NCBI RefSeq assembly: GCF_014189505.1
Contig: NZ_CP050300.1
Location: 1 to 64,000 of the forward strand
Length of the DNA: 64,000 nt
Origin: Phyllobacterium sp. 628
GTDB lineage: Bacteria; Pseudomonadota; Alphaproteobacteria; Rhizobiales; Rhizobiaceae
Reading direction: 5' to 3'
Positions 32,171 to 42,222 of the stretch are shown here, piece by piece; the stretch's first letter is position 1; each line of letters starts with the position of its first letter. Position numbers and translations under genes: made by a program. The notes under the pieces were generated by a model that searched no databases, was not told the origin of the DNA, and saw only the letters and a list, made by a program, of their open reading frames with translations.

Positions 32171-33328
32171 TTATCCCCTGGCAAGTTCGTGCCTTGCGAT
32201 GATTATTTTTTGTACGTCCGACGCGCCTTCATAGATGCGCAATGCCCTGATTTCCCGGTACAGGCGCTCGACAACACTCCCTTTGCGAACGCCATCGCCA
32301 CCATGGATCTGAACTGCCTTGTCGATCACATTCTGCGCATGATCGGTGGCATAGAGTTTGGCCATCGCCGCCTCGCGGCTGACCCTTTCCGCACCACTGT
32401 CTTTGAGCCAAGCAGCCCGATAGACCAGCAGAGCGGCAGCATCGATATCAAGCGCCATGTCGGCGATATGGCCCTGCACCATCTGCAAGTCGGACATGGG
32501 CGCGCCGAACAGATGACGGCCATTGGCACGCTGGACAGCTTCATCGAGCGCGCGGCGGGCAAAACCCAGCGCCGCAGCTGCAACGGTGGAACGGAATACA
32601 TCAAGCACCGACATGGCGATGCGGAAACCTTGCCCCGGCGCACCGATCAGCGCTGATGCCGGAATACGGCAATTGTCAAAAACCAGCCTCGCCAGCGGAT
32701 GCGGAGCGATGACCTCCAGCCGCTCGGCAATGACAAGGCCGGGTGTATCTGCCGGGACGATAAAGGCCGAAATTCCCTTTGCACCATCGCCCTCGCCTGT
32801 ACGGGCAAAGACCGTATAGACATCAGCAATGCCGCCATTGGAAATCCAGGTTTTCTCACCATTGAGAACGAAATGATCGCCGTCGCGAACCGCTGCAAGT
32901 TCCAGATTGGCGACGTCCGAGCCCGATTGCGGCTCGCTGAGGGCAAAGGCCGAGAGCGCCTTGCCTGCGCGTGTTTTTGTCAGCCAGAACTGCTTCTGTT
33001 CATCGGTTCCGAAGAGAGAAAGCGCGCCCGTTCCAAGACCCTGCATGGCGAAGGCAAAATCCGCCAGTCCATCATGCCGCGCCAGTGTTTCGCGGATGAT
33101 GCAAAGGCTGCGAACATCAAGCTTACTCGCACGATTGTCAGGATCGATCGCCGTGTGCCCAAGCAGCCCTGCCTCGCCAAGCTTGGCAACCAACGCTTTG
33201 CAAGCCTCATCGGTATTGTCGTGGTCAATTTGCCCGGTGTTCGCCCCTGCCCATTGTTCGACGTCATCCGCCAGATGCCGGTGATGATCTTCGAAAAAAG
33301 GCCAGGACAAAAAGCTGCGATCACTCAT
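32171..33328 (-). CDS. Acyl-CoA dehydrogenase of the aminobenzoate cluster
   Basis: From the ATG at 33328 the product is 385 residues with the normal acyl-CoA dehydrogenase layout. FAD and substrate motifs are [16 protein letters not shown] and [18 protein letters not shown]; the catalytic Glu lies in [19 protein letters not shown]. It introduces a double bond into a CoA thioester, here likely in the beta-oxidation-like steps after ring reduction. The start lies one base past the enoyl-CoA hydratase stop, showing tight coupling. A longer upstream frame (to 33436) lacks a good start. Confidence 0.88.
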   Translation of the reverse strand: MSDRSFLSWPFFEDHHRHLADDVEQWAGANTGQIDHDNTDEACKALVAKLGEAGLLGHTAIDPDNRASKLDVRSLCIIRETLARHDGLADFAFAMQGLGTGALSLFGTDEQKQFWLTKTRAGKALSAFALSEPQSGSDVANLELAAVRDGDHFVLNGEKTWISNGGIADVYTVFARTGEGDGAKGISAFIVPADTPGLVIAERLEVIAPHPLARLVFDNCRIPASALIGAPGQGFRIAMSVLDVFRSTVAAAALGFARRALDEAVQRANGRHLFGAPMSDLQMVQGHIADMALDIDAAALLVYRAAWLKDSGAERVSREAAMAKLYATDHAQNVIDKAVQIHGGDGVRKGSVVERLYREIRALRIYEGASDVQKIIIARHELARG

Positions 33329-33329
33329 C

Positions 33330-34142
33330 TCAGTCGCCCTTGAATGACGGTGTCTGATGCGCCACAAAAGCATCAAAGGCACGCTGGAAATCCTGCGTCT
33401 GCATGCAGATCGCCTGTGCCTGCGCCTCGGCTTCAATCGCCTGATCGATCGACATCGACCATTCCTGATTGAGCATGGTCTTCGTCATCATATGGCCGAA
33501 TGTCGGACCATCGGCGAGGCGTTTCGCCAGTTTCAACGCTTCCTCATCCAGCGCGTCCGCATCGACAATGCGGTTGTAAAAACCCCAGCGCTCGCCTTCT
33601 TCTGCAGACATGCTGCGTCCGGTATAAAGCAGATCGGCAGCACGGCCCTGACCGATAATTCTCGGCAGGACGGCGCAAGCGCCCATATCGCATCCGGCAA
33701 GGCCGACACGGGTGAACAGAAATGCCGTCTTGGAAGCTGGTGTGGCCAGACGCAGGTCCGACGCCATGGCAATGATCGCACCTGCCCCGACGCAAACACC
33801 ATCCACAGCAGCGATGACCGGCTTGCCACAATGCATGATCGCTTTGACCAGATCACCCGTCATACGGGTGAATTCCAGCAGGCTTTTCATGTCCATTTTC
33901 AACAGCGGTCCGATAATGTCATGCACATCGCCGCCGGAGCAGAAATTGCCGCCATTCGAACCAAAGACCACAGCCTTGATATCGTCCGCGTAGACAAGTG
34001 CGCGGAAGCAATCGCGCAGTTCCGCATAACTTTCGAAGGTCAGCGGGTTCTTGCGCTCCGGCCGGTCGAGCGAGACAACAGCGATGCCGTCGGTCACGTC
34101 CCATTTGAAATGCGTGGCCTTGTAATTCGCCATCTCACGCAT
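33330..34142 (-). CDS. Enoyl-CoA hydratase/isomerase family protein
   Basis: The 270-residue crotonase has an oxyanion-hole segment [18 protein letters not shown] and the second one in [24 protein letters not shown]. The region normally carrying the catalytic Glu reads [18 protein letters not shown], so it lacks the usual second Glu and may have a modified reaction. The ATG at 34142 has ggaggaa five bases upstream and overlaps the marR end by eight bases. It is part of the aminobenzoate operon; hydratase or ring-opening hydrolase functions are both possible. Confidence 0.85.
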   Translation of the reverse strand: MREMANYKATHFKWDVTDGIAVVSLDRPERKNPLTFESYAELRDCFRALVYADDIKAVVFGSNGGNFCSGGDVHDIIGPLLKMDMKSLLEFTRMTGDLVKAIMHCGKPVIAAVDGVCVGAGAIIAMASDLRLATPASKTAFLFTRVGLAGCDMGACAVLPRIIGQGRAADLLYTGRSMSAEEGERWGFYNRIVDADALDEEALKLAKRLADGPTFGHMMTKTMLNQEWSMSIDQAIEAEAQAQAICMQTQDFQRAFDAFVAHQTPSFKGD

Positions 34143-34638
34143 CGTGTTCCTCCCCGTTATGTAGCCCCTGCGCATGTTCGATCGTATCCAGCGTGGCGAG
34201 CAGTTCGGCCGAGACATCAGAAGGCAGGCTTCCGAAAATCTCGTTGATCCAGATCTCATGCGCGGCAGCCATCCTGGCGAATTCATCACGCCCTCGCTGC
34301 GTGAGGCGGACCAGCATGGCGCGCTTGTCACCGGCAACCGGCACCCGCAATACGGCACCGTCGGACACCAGCCGCTCAATGATGCCCGTGACATTGCCAT
34401 TGGAGACACGCAAAGCCGAAGACAACTCGCTCATCTTCAACCCATCCTCGAACCGGTAAAGCGCGGCCATGACATCAAAGCGCGGCAGTGTCGTATCGAA
34501 CTCGACACGCAGATTCTCGCGTACAATGGCTTCGACATGTTTTGTCGCTTTGAGCATTTTCAGCCAGACGCGCAGGCTTTGCTTGACGAGCGCAGGTTCC
34601 GGTTTCAGGGCGGCGGACTGGCTGTTCTTATTGCTCAT
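34135..34638 (-). CDS. MarR family regulator of aminobenzoate degradation
   Basis: The 167-residue protein has a winged [69 protein letters not shown]. Regulators of this type in CoA-dependent aromatic pathways release DNA when bound to an aromatic CoA thioester. The twin palindromes at 37749-37774 between the two divergent arms are the likely operator. The start overlaps the SDR stop (ATGA), so the regulator is made with the pathway enzymes. Confidence 0.85.
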   Translation of the reverse strand: MSNKNSQSAALKPEPALVKQSLRVWLKMLKATKHVEAIVRENLRVEFDTTLPRFDVMAALYRFEDGLKMSELSSALRVSNGNVTGIIERLVSDGAVLRVPVAGDKRAMLVRLTQRGRDEFARMAAAHEIWINEIFGSLPSDVSAELLATLDTIEHAQGLHNGEEHDA

Positions 34639-35399
34639 ATTTCGCCTCCTGAAATGGATATGGCCTGACCGGTGACCGACCCTGAATGCGGACCACACAG
34701 CCAGAGCACGGTTTGCGCGACTTCGTCCGGTTGAATCATCCGCTTCTGCGGATTGGATGCAACAAGTGCGGCAACCGCATCTTCCCGGCTCTTGCCCGTC
34801 TTCTGCACAATGGTGTCAATCGAACGCTCAAGCAGCGGCGTATCGGTAAAACCGGGGCAGATTGCGTTTACGGTGACACCTGTCTTGGCCAGTTCCAGCG
34901 CAAGGGAGCGTGTCAACCCAATCACACCGTGCTTGGCCGCAGAGTAGGCGGAAACATAGGGGTAGCCCTTGATACCCGCTGTGGAAGCTACGGCAATCAA
35001 CCGCCCGCTATCCTTCTTCAACATCGCTGGAAGAGCCAGTTGAAACGTCAGGAACACACCCGTGAGATTGAGATCGATTTGGCTTTGCCACGTCTGCAGA
35101 TCAAGTTTCAGGAAGGGCGCGCTTGCCGCAGCCCCTGCATTGGCAATTGCAATGTCGAGCAGGCCGATATCCTTGCCGATACGCTCAAACAATTCGCGCG
35201 ATGATGTCTCGTCGGTGACATCGGCAGCAATCGGGATAATCCGCTTTGACTGTGCTGCGATTTCATTGAGAGCATCCATACGCCGCCCGGCAATCACCAC
35301 CTGCGCGCCTTGTTCTGCCAAGGCAAGCGCAATGGCAGCGCCGACACCGGAACCGCCGCCTGTGACCAGAGCAATCTTTCCTTCGAGTAACCCGGTCAT
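34635..35399 (-). CDS. Short-chain dehydrogenase/reductase of the aminobenzoate cluster
   Basis: The 254-residue protein is a classical SDR: TGGGSGVGAAIALALAEQGA (cofactor turn), NAGAAAS, the catalytic Ser in AVASTAGIKG and YSAAK as the active-site Tyr-Lys motif, and PGFTDTPLLERS. The second residue block CVISGGEI closes the family fold. It begins on the base next to the monooxygenase stop and is thus tightly coupled. It may oxidise or reduce a hydroxy/oxo group on the ring-reduced CoA intermediate. Confidence 0.88.
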   Translation of the reverse strand: MTGLLEGKIALVTGGGSGVGAAIALALAEQGAQVVIAGRRMDALNEIAAQSKRIIPIAADVTDETSSRELFERIGKDIGLLDIAIANAGAAASAPFLKLDLQTWQSQIDLNLTGVFLTFQLALPAMLKKDSGRLIAVASTAGIKGYPYVSAYSAAKHGVIGLTRSLALELAKTGVTVNAICPGFTDTPLLERSIDTIVQKTGKSREDAVAALVASNPQKRMIQPDEVAQTVLWLCGPHSGSVTGQAISISGGEI

Positions 35400-37697
35400 C
35401 TACGCGCCCTCGATTGGTGTAACAGTTTCAGCGCGTTCAGCGAGGCGATACATCTGGTCCCGGCCCGGGTAATAGGGTTTCGGCCACGTCACGCCTTTAT
35501 CGCCAAGCGCCACGGCTGCATGCAGGGTCCAGTAGGGATCGGCCAAATGCGGGCGGGCAAGACAGACCAGATCCGCACGCCCGGCCAGCAGGATGGAGTT
35601 GGCGTGATCCGGCTCATAAATATTGCCGACGGCCATGGTCGCCATTCCAGTCTCATTGCGGATGCGGTCTGAAAACGGTGTCTGAAACATGCGGCCATAG
35701 ACTGGTTTTGCCTCAACCGATGTCTGCCCCGCCGATACATCGCAAATGTCGACACCAGCCTCCTGCAACAGGCGGGCAATCTCCACAGCTTCGTGCGGCG
35801 TGATACCCTGTTCACCCATCCAGTCATTGGCGGAGATGCGTACGGATATCGGCTTTTCGGAAGGCCAGACCAGTCGGACCGCATGGAAGATTTCCAAGGG
35901 ATAACGCATGCGATTTTCCAGCGAACCGCCATAGGCATCCGTCCGGTTATTCATAACCGGTGTGATGAATGATGACAGCAGATAGCCGTGCGCCGCGTGG
36001 ATTTCGAGCATGTCGAAACCGGCGCGCTCCGCCATTTCAGCCGAGGCGACAAATTGGTCGCGCACGCGGTCCATGTCGGCCCGCGTCATGGCAGTCGGTG
36101 TCTGATTGTTTGCCGACCATGGCAAATCCGAGGACGAGAGAACGGGCCAATTGCCATCGGGCAATGGCTCGTCCGTACCTTCCCAGCCAAGCCGGGTGGA
36201 ACCTTTCGCGCCGGAATGCCCAAGCTGACAACTGATCTTCGCCTCAGTCTCGCTGTGGACAAAATCAACAATCCGTTTCCACGCGGTTTCGTGTGCAGGC
36301 GCATACATGCCCGTACAACCGGGTGTGATCCGCCCTTCAGGGCTGACGCAGGTCATCTCAATGGTGACCATACCGGCTCCGCCCTTGGCGCGTTCGCCAT
36401 AGTGAATCAGATGCCAGTCGGTCGGGGTGCCATCGACAGCCTTGTACTGCGCCATGGGCGAAACCACGATCCGGTTTTTCAACGCCATTTCGCGCAGCTT
36501 GAACGGCGCAAACATCGGCGCACGATGTGTATTCTTCCCCGCACCCGCCTGTTCCTGAAACCATGTCTCGGCGCTTGCCAGCCATTTCCTGTCGCGCAAC
36601 CGAAGGTTTTCATGGCTGATACGCTGCGAGCGGGTCAGCAGGGAATAGTTGAACTGGACAGGATCGAGATCAAAGTAACGCTCGACATCCTCAAACCATT
36701 CGAGCGAATTGCGTGCCGCCGATTGCAGGCGTAACACCTGCAGGCGCCGTTCGTCTTCATATTTGGCAAAGGCGTCTTTGACAGTCTTTTCTGTATTCAA
36801 ATAGCCAGCCAGCGCAATCGCACTTTCCAGCGCCAGCTTGGTGCCTGAACCAATGGAGAAATGCGCCGTCGCGGCCGCATCGCCCAGCAAAACCACGTTG
36901 TCATGCGACCACTTTTCACACAACACACGCGGAAAGCTGATCCAGGCGGAACCGCGAATGTGGTTGGCATTGGTCATCAATGCATGGCCACCGAGATATT
37001 TTGCAAAAATCCGCTCGCAGATCGCGATGGAATCCTGCTGGCTCAAACTGCCGAAGCCGAACCTATCCCAGGTTTCCTGACTGCATTCGACGATGAATGT
37101 CGCGGTGTCACCGTCAAACTGATAGGCATGAGCCCAAACCCAGCCATGCTCGGTTTCTTCGAAAATGAAGGTGAAAGCGTTGTCAAACTTCTGATGCGTG
37201 CCGAGCCAGACAAATTTGCATTTGCGTGTATCGACTTCCGGTTTGAAATGCTCGGCAAAAGCCGAGCGGACGCGTGAGTTCAAGCCATCAGCAGCGACAA
37301 CGAGATCATACTCTTGGGCAAGGGTAGCAATATCCTCGACCGTTGTTTCGAACTGGAGATGAACACCAAGCTCGCGCGCTCTATCCTGCAACAGCATCAG
37401 CAGTTTCTTGCGGCCGATGCCACAAAAGCCGTGCCCCGTCGACACCGTTTCCGTGGTCTTGAAATGAACCGCAATATCATCCCAATACGCGAAATGCGCG
37501 CGGATCGCCTCGGCACTGACCGGATCATTCGCCGCAAGGTTGAACAACGTTTCGCTTGATAGCACCACGCCCCAGCCAAATGTATCGTCAGCCTTGTTGC
37601 GTTCAATAATTGTAATGTCGTGGCCGGGATCGCGCAGCTTCATGCTGATCGCGAAATAGAGACCGGCGGGCCCTCCTCCAAGACAAGCGATCCTCAT
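35400..37697 (-). CDS. 2-aminobenzoyl-CoA monooxygenase/reductase-type fusion (FAD monooxygenase + Old Yellow Enzyme)
   Basis: The 765-residue protein joins two flavin domains. Residues about 1-385 form a single-component aromatic monooxygenase: [28 protein letters not shown] and [18 protein letters not shown]. Residues about 390-750 form an Old Yellow Enzyme-like FMN reductase: [31 protein letters not shown] and [16 protein letters not shown]. This architecture is known from 2-aminobenzoyl-CoA monooxygenase/reductase of Azoarcus and from proteins annotated as salicylyl-CoA 5-hydroxylase/oxidoreductase. The neighbouring ligase and beta-oxidation genes favour 2-aminobenzoyl-CoA, which is hydroxylated and then reduced to a non-aromatic product. 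Confidence 0.88.
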   Translation of the reverse strand: MRIACLGGGPAGLYFAISMKLRDPGHDITIIERNKADDTFGWGVVLSSETLFNLAANDPVSAEAIRAHFAYWDDIAVHFKTTETVSTGHGFCGIGRKKLLMLLQDRARELGVHLQFETTVEDIATLAQEYDLVVAADGLNSRVRSAFAEHFKPEVDTRKCKFVWLGTHQKFDNAFTFIFEETEHGWVWAHAYQFDGDTATFIVECSQETWDRFGFGSLSQQDSIAICERIFAKYLGGHALMTNANHIRGSAWISFPRVLCEKWSHDNVVLLGDAAATAHFSIGSGTKLALESAIALAGYLNTEKTVKDAFAKYEDERRLQVLRLQSAARNSLEWFEDVERYFDLDPVQFNYSLLTRSQRISHENLRLRDRKWLASAETWFQEQAGAGKNTHRAPMFAPFKLREMALKNRIVVSPMAQYKAVDGTPTDWHLIHYGERAKGGAGMVTIEMTCVSPEGRITPGCTGMYAPAHETAWKRIVDFVHSETEAKISCQLGHSGAKGSTRLGWEGTDEPLPDGNWPVLSSSDLPWSANNQTPTAMTRADMDRVRDQFVASAEMAERAGFDMLEIHAAHGYLLSSFITPVMNNRTDAYGGSLENRMRYPLEIFHAVRLVWPSEKPISVRISANDWMGEQGITPHEAVEIARLLQEAGVDICDVSAGQTSVEAKPVYGRMFQTPFSDRIRNETGMATMAVGNIYEPDHANSILLAGRADLVCLARPHLADPYWTLHAAVALGDKGVTWPKPYYPGRDQMYRLAERAETVTPIEGA

Positions 37698-37741
37698 AAG
37701 GCATACTCCCGTTCGACCTTGCTCATCGTGTCACCGCATCA

Positions 37742-37780
37742 AAATAATTTCAAGCTTGAAATTTCAAGCTTGAATAATTT
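37742..37780. promoter_or_regulatory. Tandem palindromes TTCAAGCTTGAA in the divergent promoter, probable MarR operator
   Basis: Two perfect 12-bp palindromes TTCAAGCTTGAA at 37749-37760 and 37763-37774 are separated by two bases, giving a 14-base repeat unit. The flanks extend the symmetry so that the whole segment reads almost the same on both strands, centred near 37761. It lies between the divergently transcribed monooxygenase/reductase (start 37697) and enoyl-CoA hydratase (start 37835). This is the natural place for the operator of the MarR regulator encoded in the cluster. Confidence 0.75.
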
Positions 37781-37834
37781 TCGATTTATGCGGATAGTCT
37801 TCTCAAGCAGAGCAAACTGCAGGGGGGATGCGAT

Positions 37835-38599
37835 ATGGAAAACTATATCCAAACCGATGTGAAGGATGGTTATGCCATCCTGACATTGACGCGCCCCGAA
37901 GCACGCAATGCTCTCAACACCAGCATGCTGCGGCAACTGGCGGAAGAGCTCTCCCGCTTTGATCGCGAGCCGGATATCCGCGTAGTTATCCTGACCGGCG
38001 CCGATGGCAATTTTGCCTCCGGCGCGGATATTGGTGAGATTGCCGAAAAGACAGCGATTGACGGCGTGCATGATCTGCGGCTGCATTCATGGGAAACCAT
38101 TGCAAGATTCCGCAAGCCACTGATTGCCGCTGTCGAAGGCTATTGCCTTGGCGGCGGTTTTGAATTGGCACAGCGCTGCGATCTGATTGTAGCTGCAGAC
38201 AATGCAATCTTTGGCCAACCGGAAGTCCGCCTTGGCCTTATCCCCGGCGCAGGCGGTATCCAGCGGTTAACCTCACTTCTTGGAAAATCCCGCGCGATGC
38301 GCCTGCTCCTGACCGGCGAGACAATCACCGGAGCTCAGGCATTTGACTGGGGCATCACCTCGCATAAGACCCTTCCCGGCGACAGCCTCACAACCGCGGA
38401 AGAATTGGCAGCCAAACTCGCCAGGGGCGCTCCACTTGCACTGCAATTTACCAAACAGGCTGTCCTGACCGCACTGGAAAATTACGACGGTTTTGCCTTG
38501 GAGCGCCGGTCGTTTGAACTGCTGCTTTCAACTGATGACAAGGCCGAGGGCATCGAGGCTTTCCGCTCCAAACGGCAACCGGTTTTTAGAGGTAGATAG
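37835..38599 (+). CDS. Enoyl-CoA hydratase (crotonase family), second of the cluster
   Basis: The 254-residue protein is a canonical crotonase: NFASGADIGEI (first oxyanion segment), EGYCLGGGFELAQRCDLIVAAD (second segment, Glu in the ELA position), and FGQPEVRLGLIPGAGGIQRL with the second catalytic Glu in QPEVRLG. It is thus expected to be an active hydratase, unlike the paralogue at 33330. gggggatgcgat precedes the ATG. It leads the plus-strand arm together with a hydroxyacyl-CoA dehydrogenase. Confidence 0.9.
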   Translation: MENYIQTDVKDGYAILTLTRPEARNALNTSMLRQLAEELSRFDREPDIRVVILTGADGNFASGADIGEIAEKTAIDGVHDLRLHSWETIARFRKPLIAAVEGYCLGGGFELAQRCDLIVAADNAIFGQPEVRLGLIPGAGGIQRLTSLLGKSRAMRLLLTGETITGAQAFDWGITSHKTLPGDSLTTAEELAAKLARGAPLALQFTKQAVLTALENYDGFALERRSFELLLSTDDKAEGIEAFRSKRQPVFRGR

Positions 38600-38600
38600 C

Positions 38601-40019
38601 GTGGAAAACCCGATCAACACCATTGGCGTAGCGGGTGCAGGCACAATGGGCCGTGGCATTGCGCAGTTGATGGCACGCTCGGGTCTGCGGACAATCCTTT
38701 ATGACGCGCAGGACGGTATGGCCGCCAAGGCAAAGGCTGCAATCCTTGCCGAGATTGACCAGCGGATAGCGCGTGGCAAACCCGCTTCAGCAGAGCGCGA
38801 AGCCTGTGCCCGAAATATCGCTGTCGCGACTGCTCTCGATGATTTCGCACCGGCGGATTTGGTAATCGAGGCAATCATCGAAACACGCGACGCCAAGGCA
38901 GGATTGTTTCAGGCCTTGGAAGCCATCTGCAGCGGGACTTGTTTGCTGGCTACCAATACATCTTCGCTTTCCGTTGACGACATTGCCGGGTCCATTCAAC
39001 ACCCCGAGCGCTTCGCTGGATTGCACTTCTTCAATCCTGCACCAGTGATGAAACTGGTCGAGGTCGTCACTGGTTTTCGAACCGGTAACAGCGTCATAAA
39101 GCGCCTTGCAGAGCTTGTCAGAACGCTGGGAAAGACACCTGTTGAAGTGAGCGACAGCCCCGGGTTTCTGGTCAATCGCTGCGCCCGACCCTTTTACGGT
39201 GAAGCACTGCAAATTCTCGAAGACGGTGTGGCGGATGCTGCAATTATCGATGCATGCCTGAAATCATCTGGCGGTTTCCCCCTCGGCCCATTTGAACTGA
39301 TCGATCTTGTCGGTGTGGATATCAACCTTGCCGCCACCGCATCCGTCTGGAACGGCTTTCATCAATCGCCTCGCTTCAAGCCCTCGCCCTTGCTGCAAGA
39401 CATGAAAAACAAGGGCAAGCTTGGACGCAAAACCGGTTCCGGTTTCTTCACATATCCACGTCAGGACAATGTGCTCGCAAGCGAAAGCCGGGTATTAACC
39501 GCTGATGACCTGAAGCAGCAATTGACCTTGTCGCCAGACATTGCTGTGCATATCAGCGATGGCCGCTCGGCCAAAGAAATATCGGCTGATGGCGTGCACC
39601 CAACCATCGTGCTGGACCGCCAAGTTGGTAGCTGGACGAAATCACCTTCGCTCGCCTTTTCAGCCCATGACGTTCGGGAGCGCGACCTTCAATCGATGAT
39701 CCTGCAGGCAAAGGAACTCGGTATTGACCTGCATAAGGTTGCCGATACGCCGGGGCTTATCTTTCTGCGCGTTGCCGCCATGCTGGTGAATGAAGCAGCG
39801 TTTGCTTTCGAACAACGGCTGGCAACAGCAGGAGATATCGACACGGCGCTGAAACTTGGCTTGAATTTCCGGCACGGCCCGCACGAAATGCTGCGGGCTT
39901 TAGGGCTGCAACCAGTCGTCAATACGCTCGATCGTTGCGCCAAGCTGCATGCTGCCGGCCGCTATGCAATTTGCCCCTCCATCAACGCATTTGCTGGAGA
40001 CGCGATCGAAGCTGTTTGA
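38601..40019 (+). CDS. 3-hydroxyacyl-CoA dehydrogenase (PaaH-like)
   Basis: From a GTG at 38601, one base past the hydratase stop, the product is 472 residues. The NAD domain begins VAGAGTMGRGIAQLMARSG; catalytic His lies in GLHFFNPAPVMKLVEVV and the domain pair FLVNRCARPFYGEAL and GPFELIDLVGVDINLA follows. A second half-domain at the C-terminus (DTPGLIFLRVAAMLVNEAAFAFE, FRHGPHEMLRALGL) matches the PaaH/PaaC type. It oxidises the beta-hydroxyacyl-CoA formed by the hydratase. Confidence 0.9.
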   Translation: MENPINTIGVAGAGTMGRGIAQLMARSGLRTILYDAQDGMAAKAKAAILAEIDQRIARGKPASAEREACARNIAVATALDDFAPADLVIEAIIETRDAKAGLFQALEAICSGTCLLATNTSSLSVDDIAGSIQHPERFAGLHFFNPAPVMKLVEVVTGFRTGNSVIKRLAELVRTLGKTPVEVSDSPGFLVNRCARPFYGEALQILEDGVADAAIIDACLKSSGGFPLGPFELIDLVGVDINLAATASVWNGFHQSPRFKPSPLLQDMKNKGKLGRKTGSGFFTYPRQDNVLASESRVLTADDLKQQLTLSPDIAVHISDGRSAKEISADGVHPTIVLDRQVGSWTKSPSLAFSAHDVRERDLQSMILQAKELGIDLHKVADTPGLIFLRVAAMLVNEAAFAFEQRLATAGDIDTALKLGLNFRHGPHEMLRALGLQPVVNTLDRCAKLHAAGRYAICPSINAFAGDAIEAV

Positions 40020-40023
40020 CCAC

Positions 40024-40058
40024 GCGGGGACTTGCATCCCCGCTCAATTTAGAATTGA
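40024..40058 (+). other. Two hairpins between the dehydrogenase and the transporter binding-protein gene
   Basis: GCGGGGA/TCCCCGC (40024-40043, 6-base loop) is followed at once by TCAATT/AATTGA (40044-40058, 3-base loop). There is no long T run. They may act as a partial terminator or as an mRNA-stabilising structure that gives the binding-protein gene its own expression level. Confidence 0.5.
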
Positions 40059-40088
40059 GATGAACCATAAAACAAGGGGAACGACGCA

Positions 40089-41225
40089 ATGAAAAGAATA
40101 GCAGCGGCAGCTCTGGGACTTGGTCTGGCTTTTTCAAGCCCCGCCATGGCTGAACCACTCAAGATTGGCATGATCACCACACTGTCGGGTGGCGGTGCGG
40201 GTCTCGGCATCGATATTCGTGACGGTTTCCTGCTTGCAATCAAACAGTCGGGCAACAAGGATATCAAGGTCATTGTTGAAGACGATGCGCAGAAGCCTGA
40301 GCTTGCCGTGCAGATCGCCGACAAGATGGTTCAGAGCGAAAAGGTCGATATTCTGACCGGTATTGTCTGGTCCAACCTCGCCATGGCCGTGGTGCCGGGT
40401 GTTGTCGGCCAAGGGACATTCTATCTTTCCACCAATGCCGGCCCATCGGCTTTGGCAGGCGCCAAGTGCAATCCCAATTATTTCAATGTCGCCTATCAGA
40501 ACGACAATCTGCATGAGGCAATGGGCAATTATACCAACACGATCAACTACAAGAAGACTTTCATTCTCGCGCCCAATTATCCCGCAGGCACCGATGCATT
40601 GACGGGCTTCAAGCGTTTCTACAAGGGCGCTCTGGCTGGCGAAGTCTACACCAAGGTTGGCCAGACGGACTATGCCACCGAGATCGCGCAAATCCGTGCT
40701 TCCGGTGCAGATTCGGTCTATTTCTTCCTGCCCGGCGGCATGGGCATCGCTTTCATGAAGCAGTATTCGCAATCAGGTATTTCCACACCTGTCATGGGTC
40801 CGGGCTTTTCTTTTGATCAGGACGTTCTCGGCGCCGTTGGCGATGCGGCAATCGGGGTAAAGAACTCATCGCATTGGTCGAAAGATCTCGATAATGCGGC
40901 CAACAAGAAATACGTGGCAGCATTCAAGGCCGAGTATAACCGTCTGCCATCGCTCTATGCGACACAGGGCTACGACACTGCCAATCTTATCCTCTCGGCA
41001 GCAGCTAAAGCGAGCGTCAAGGACAAGGATGCGTTCCGGGCGGCACTGAAAGAAGCCAAGTTCGACTCTGTTCGCGGCAAGTTCAAGTTCGGCAACAACA
41101 ACCATCCGATTCAGGACATCTACGTGCGTGAAGTCATCAAGGAAGACGGTGTTCTGACCAACAAGATCATCGCCACGAGCTTCACCGATCATCAGGATGC
41201 CTATGCAAAAGACTGCAAGATGTGA
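40089..41225 (+). CDS. Branched-chain/aromatic-type ABC transporter substrate-binding protein
   Basis: The 378-residue protein has a signal peptide (KRIAAAALGLGLAFSSPAMA) and the type I periplasmic binding fold of the LivK family (LKIGMITTLSGGGAGLGIDIRDGFLLAI, VEDDAQKPELAVQIADKMV, YATQGYDTANLILSAA). aagggga precedes the ATG. In several aromatic-acid degraders, transporters of this family import aromatic compounds; the position directly after aminobenzoate genes suggests that here. The ligand is inferred. Confidence 0.88.
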   Translation: MKRIAAAALGLGLAFSSPAMAEPLKIGMITTLSGGGAGLGIDIRDGFLLAIKQSGNKDIKVIVEDDAQKPELAVQIADKMVQSEKVDILTGIVWSNLAMAVVPGVVGQGTFYLSTNAGPSALAGAKCNPNYFNVAYQNDNLHEAMGNYTNTINYKKTFILAPNYPAGTDALTGFKRFYKGALAGEVYTKVGQTDYATEIAQIRASGADSVYFFLPGGMGIAFMKQYSQSGISTPVMGPGFSFDQDVLGAVGDAAIGVKNSSHWSKDLDNAANKKYVAAFKAEYNRLPSLYATQGYDTANLILSAAAKASVKDKDAFRAALKEAKFDSVRGKFKFGNNNHPIQDIYVREVIKEDGVLTNKIIATSFTDHQDAYAKDCKM

Positions 41226-41236
41226 GCGGGAATATT

Positions 41237-41261
41237 GTGCGCGGGTCATTGATCCGCGCAC
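41237..41261 (+). other. Intercistronic hairpin between binding-protein and permease genes
   Basis: GTGCGCGG (41237-41244) and CCGCGCAC (41254-41261) form an 8-bp stem around a 9-base loop, without a T run afterwards. Such stems commonly follow the highly expressed binding-protein gene of ABC operons and protect the upstream message. Confidence 0.6.
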
Positions 41262-41301
41262 GCCTTCGCTTGCATCATCGGTTCACCGGATTGGATAGAA
41301 G

Positions 41302-42222
41302 TTGTCATCTGCTCTCTTAATCGAACAAGTGCTGAATGGGCTGCAGTTTGGCGTGATGCTGTTTCTGATGGCGGCAGGCCTGACGCTGATTTTCGGTGTC
41401 ATGGGTGTGATCAATCTTGCCCATGGCTCGCTCTATATGGTCGGCGCTTTCGCCTGCGCGGCCGTTGCAGCCTATACCGGCTCGTTCTGGCTTGGCCTCG
41501 TTGCTAGCCTTGCGGCGGCGGCGGCAGCGGGCGCGATCGTTGAAGTGACCGTTATCCGGCGTCTTTACAGCCGCGATCACCTTGATCAGGTGCTCGCAAC
41601 CTTTGCGCTTATTCTGATCTTTTCTGAAGGCACCCGCTGGGTCTTCGGTTCCTTCCCGCTTTACCTCGATATACCGCCGGTATTGCAAGGCGCGGTCAGC
41701 TTGCCGGGAGGCGCACAATATCAGCTCTACCGGCTTGCCATCATCGCCGCGGGTCTCGTTGTCGCCATCGGGCTCTATCTGCTTATCTCAAGGACAAGGC
41801 TCGGCATGCGTATACGCGCCGGTGAATCCGACCGCGAAATGATCGGCGCTCTTGGCGTGGACATCGCCTCACTGAATACAATCGTCTTTGCGCTTGGTGC
41901 AGCACTGGCTGGTCTGGCTGGCGCGCTGGTCGGCGCGCTGCAATCCGTGCAGGTCGGCATGGGTGAACCGGTTTTGATCCTCGCTTTTGTGGTCATTGTG
42001 ATCGGCGGTATCGGGTCCATCAAAGGCGCGCTCATCGGCGCAATCCTTGTGGGTGTCGTTGACACAATGGGCCGCTTTCTTCTGCCGCAACTGCTCACCC
42101 TGTTCATGGAACCATCACAGGCAGCAACAGCAGGCGCGGCAATTGCCTCAATGCTCATCTACATCGTTATGGCCTTCATTCTGGCAGTGAGGCCGAAAGG
42201 TCTTTTTGCGGTCAACGCGTGA
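41302..42222 (+). CDS. livH: ABC transporter permease LivH type
   Basis: The 306-residue protein is very hydrophobic with about eight membrane helices and the LivH motifs GLQFGVMLFLMAAGLTLIFGVMGVINLAHGSLYM and GIGSIKGALIGAILVGVVDTMGRFLLP. The only usable start is TTG at 41302. It overlaps the next gene by four bases (GTGA). It forms the transmembrane pore with LivM. Confidence 0.9.
   Translation: MSSALLIEQVLNGLQFGVMLFLMAAGLTLIFGVMGVINLAHGSLYMVGAFACAAVAAYTGSFWLGLVASLAAAAAAGAIVEVTVIRRLYSRDHLDQVLATFALILIFSEGTRWVFGSFPLYLDIPPVLQGAVSLPGGAQYQLYRLAIIAAGLVVAIGLYLLISRTRLGMRIRAGESDREMIGALGVDIASLNTIVFALGAALAGLAGALVGALQSVQVGMGEPVLILAFVVIVIGGIGSIKGALIGAILVGVVDTMGRFLLPQLLTLFMEPSQAATAGAAIASMLIYIVMAFILAVRPKGLFAVNA

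Noticed and set aside
30543..32234. Plus-strand 563-codon open frame
   Set aside because: It lies antisense to the aminobenzoate-CoA ligase, whose domains are complete. The translation has no known motif.
35400..37697. Salicylyl-CoA 5-hydroxylase as the function of the monooxygenase/reductase fusion
   Set aside because: Such annotations exist for similar proteins, but the gentisate pathway needs no beta-oxidation set. The surrounding ligase, hydratases and dehydrogenases fit 2-aminobenzoyl-CoA better. It is not fully excluded.
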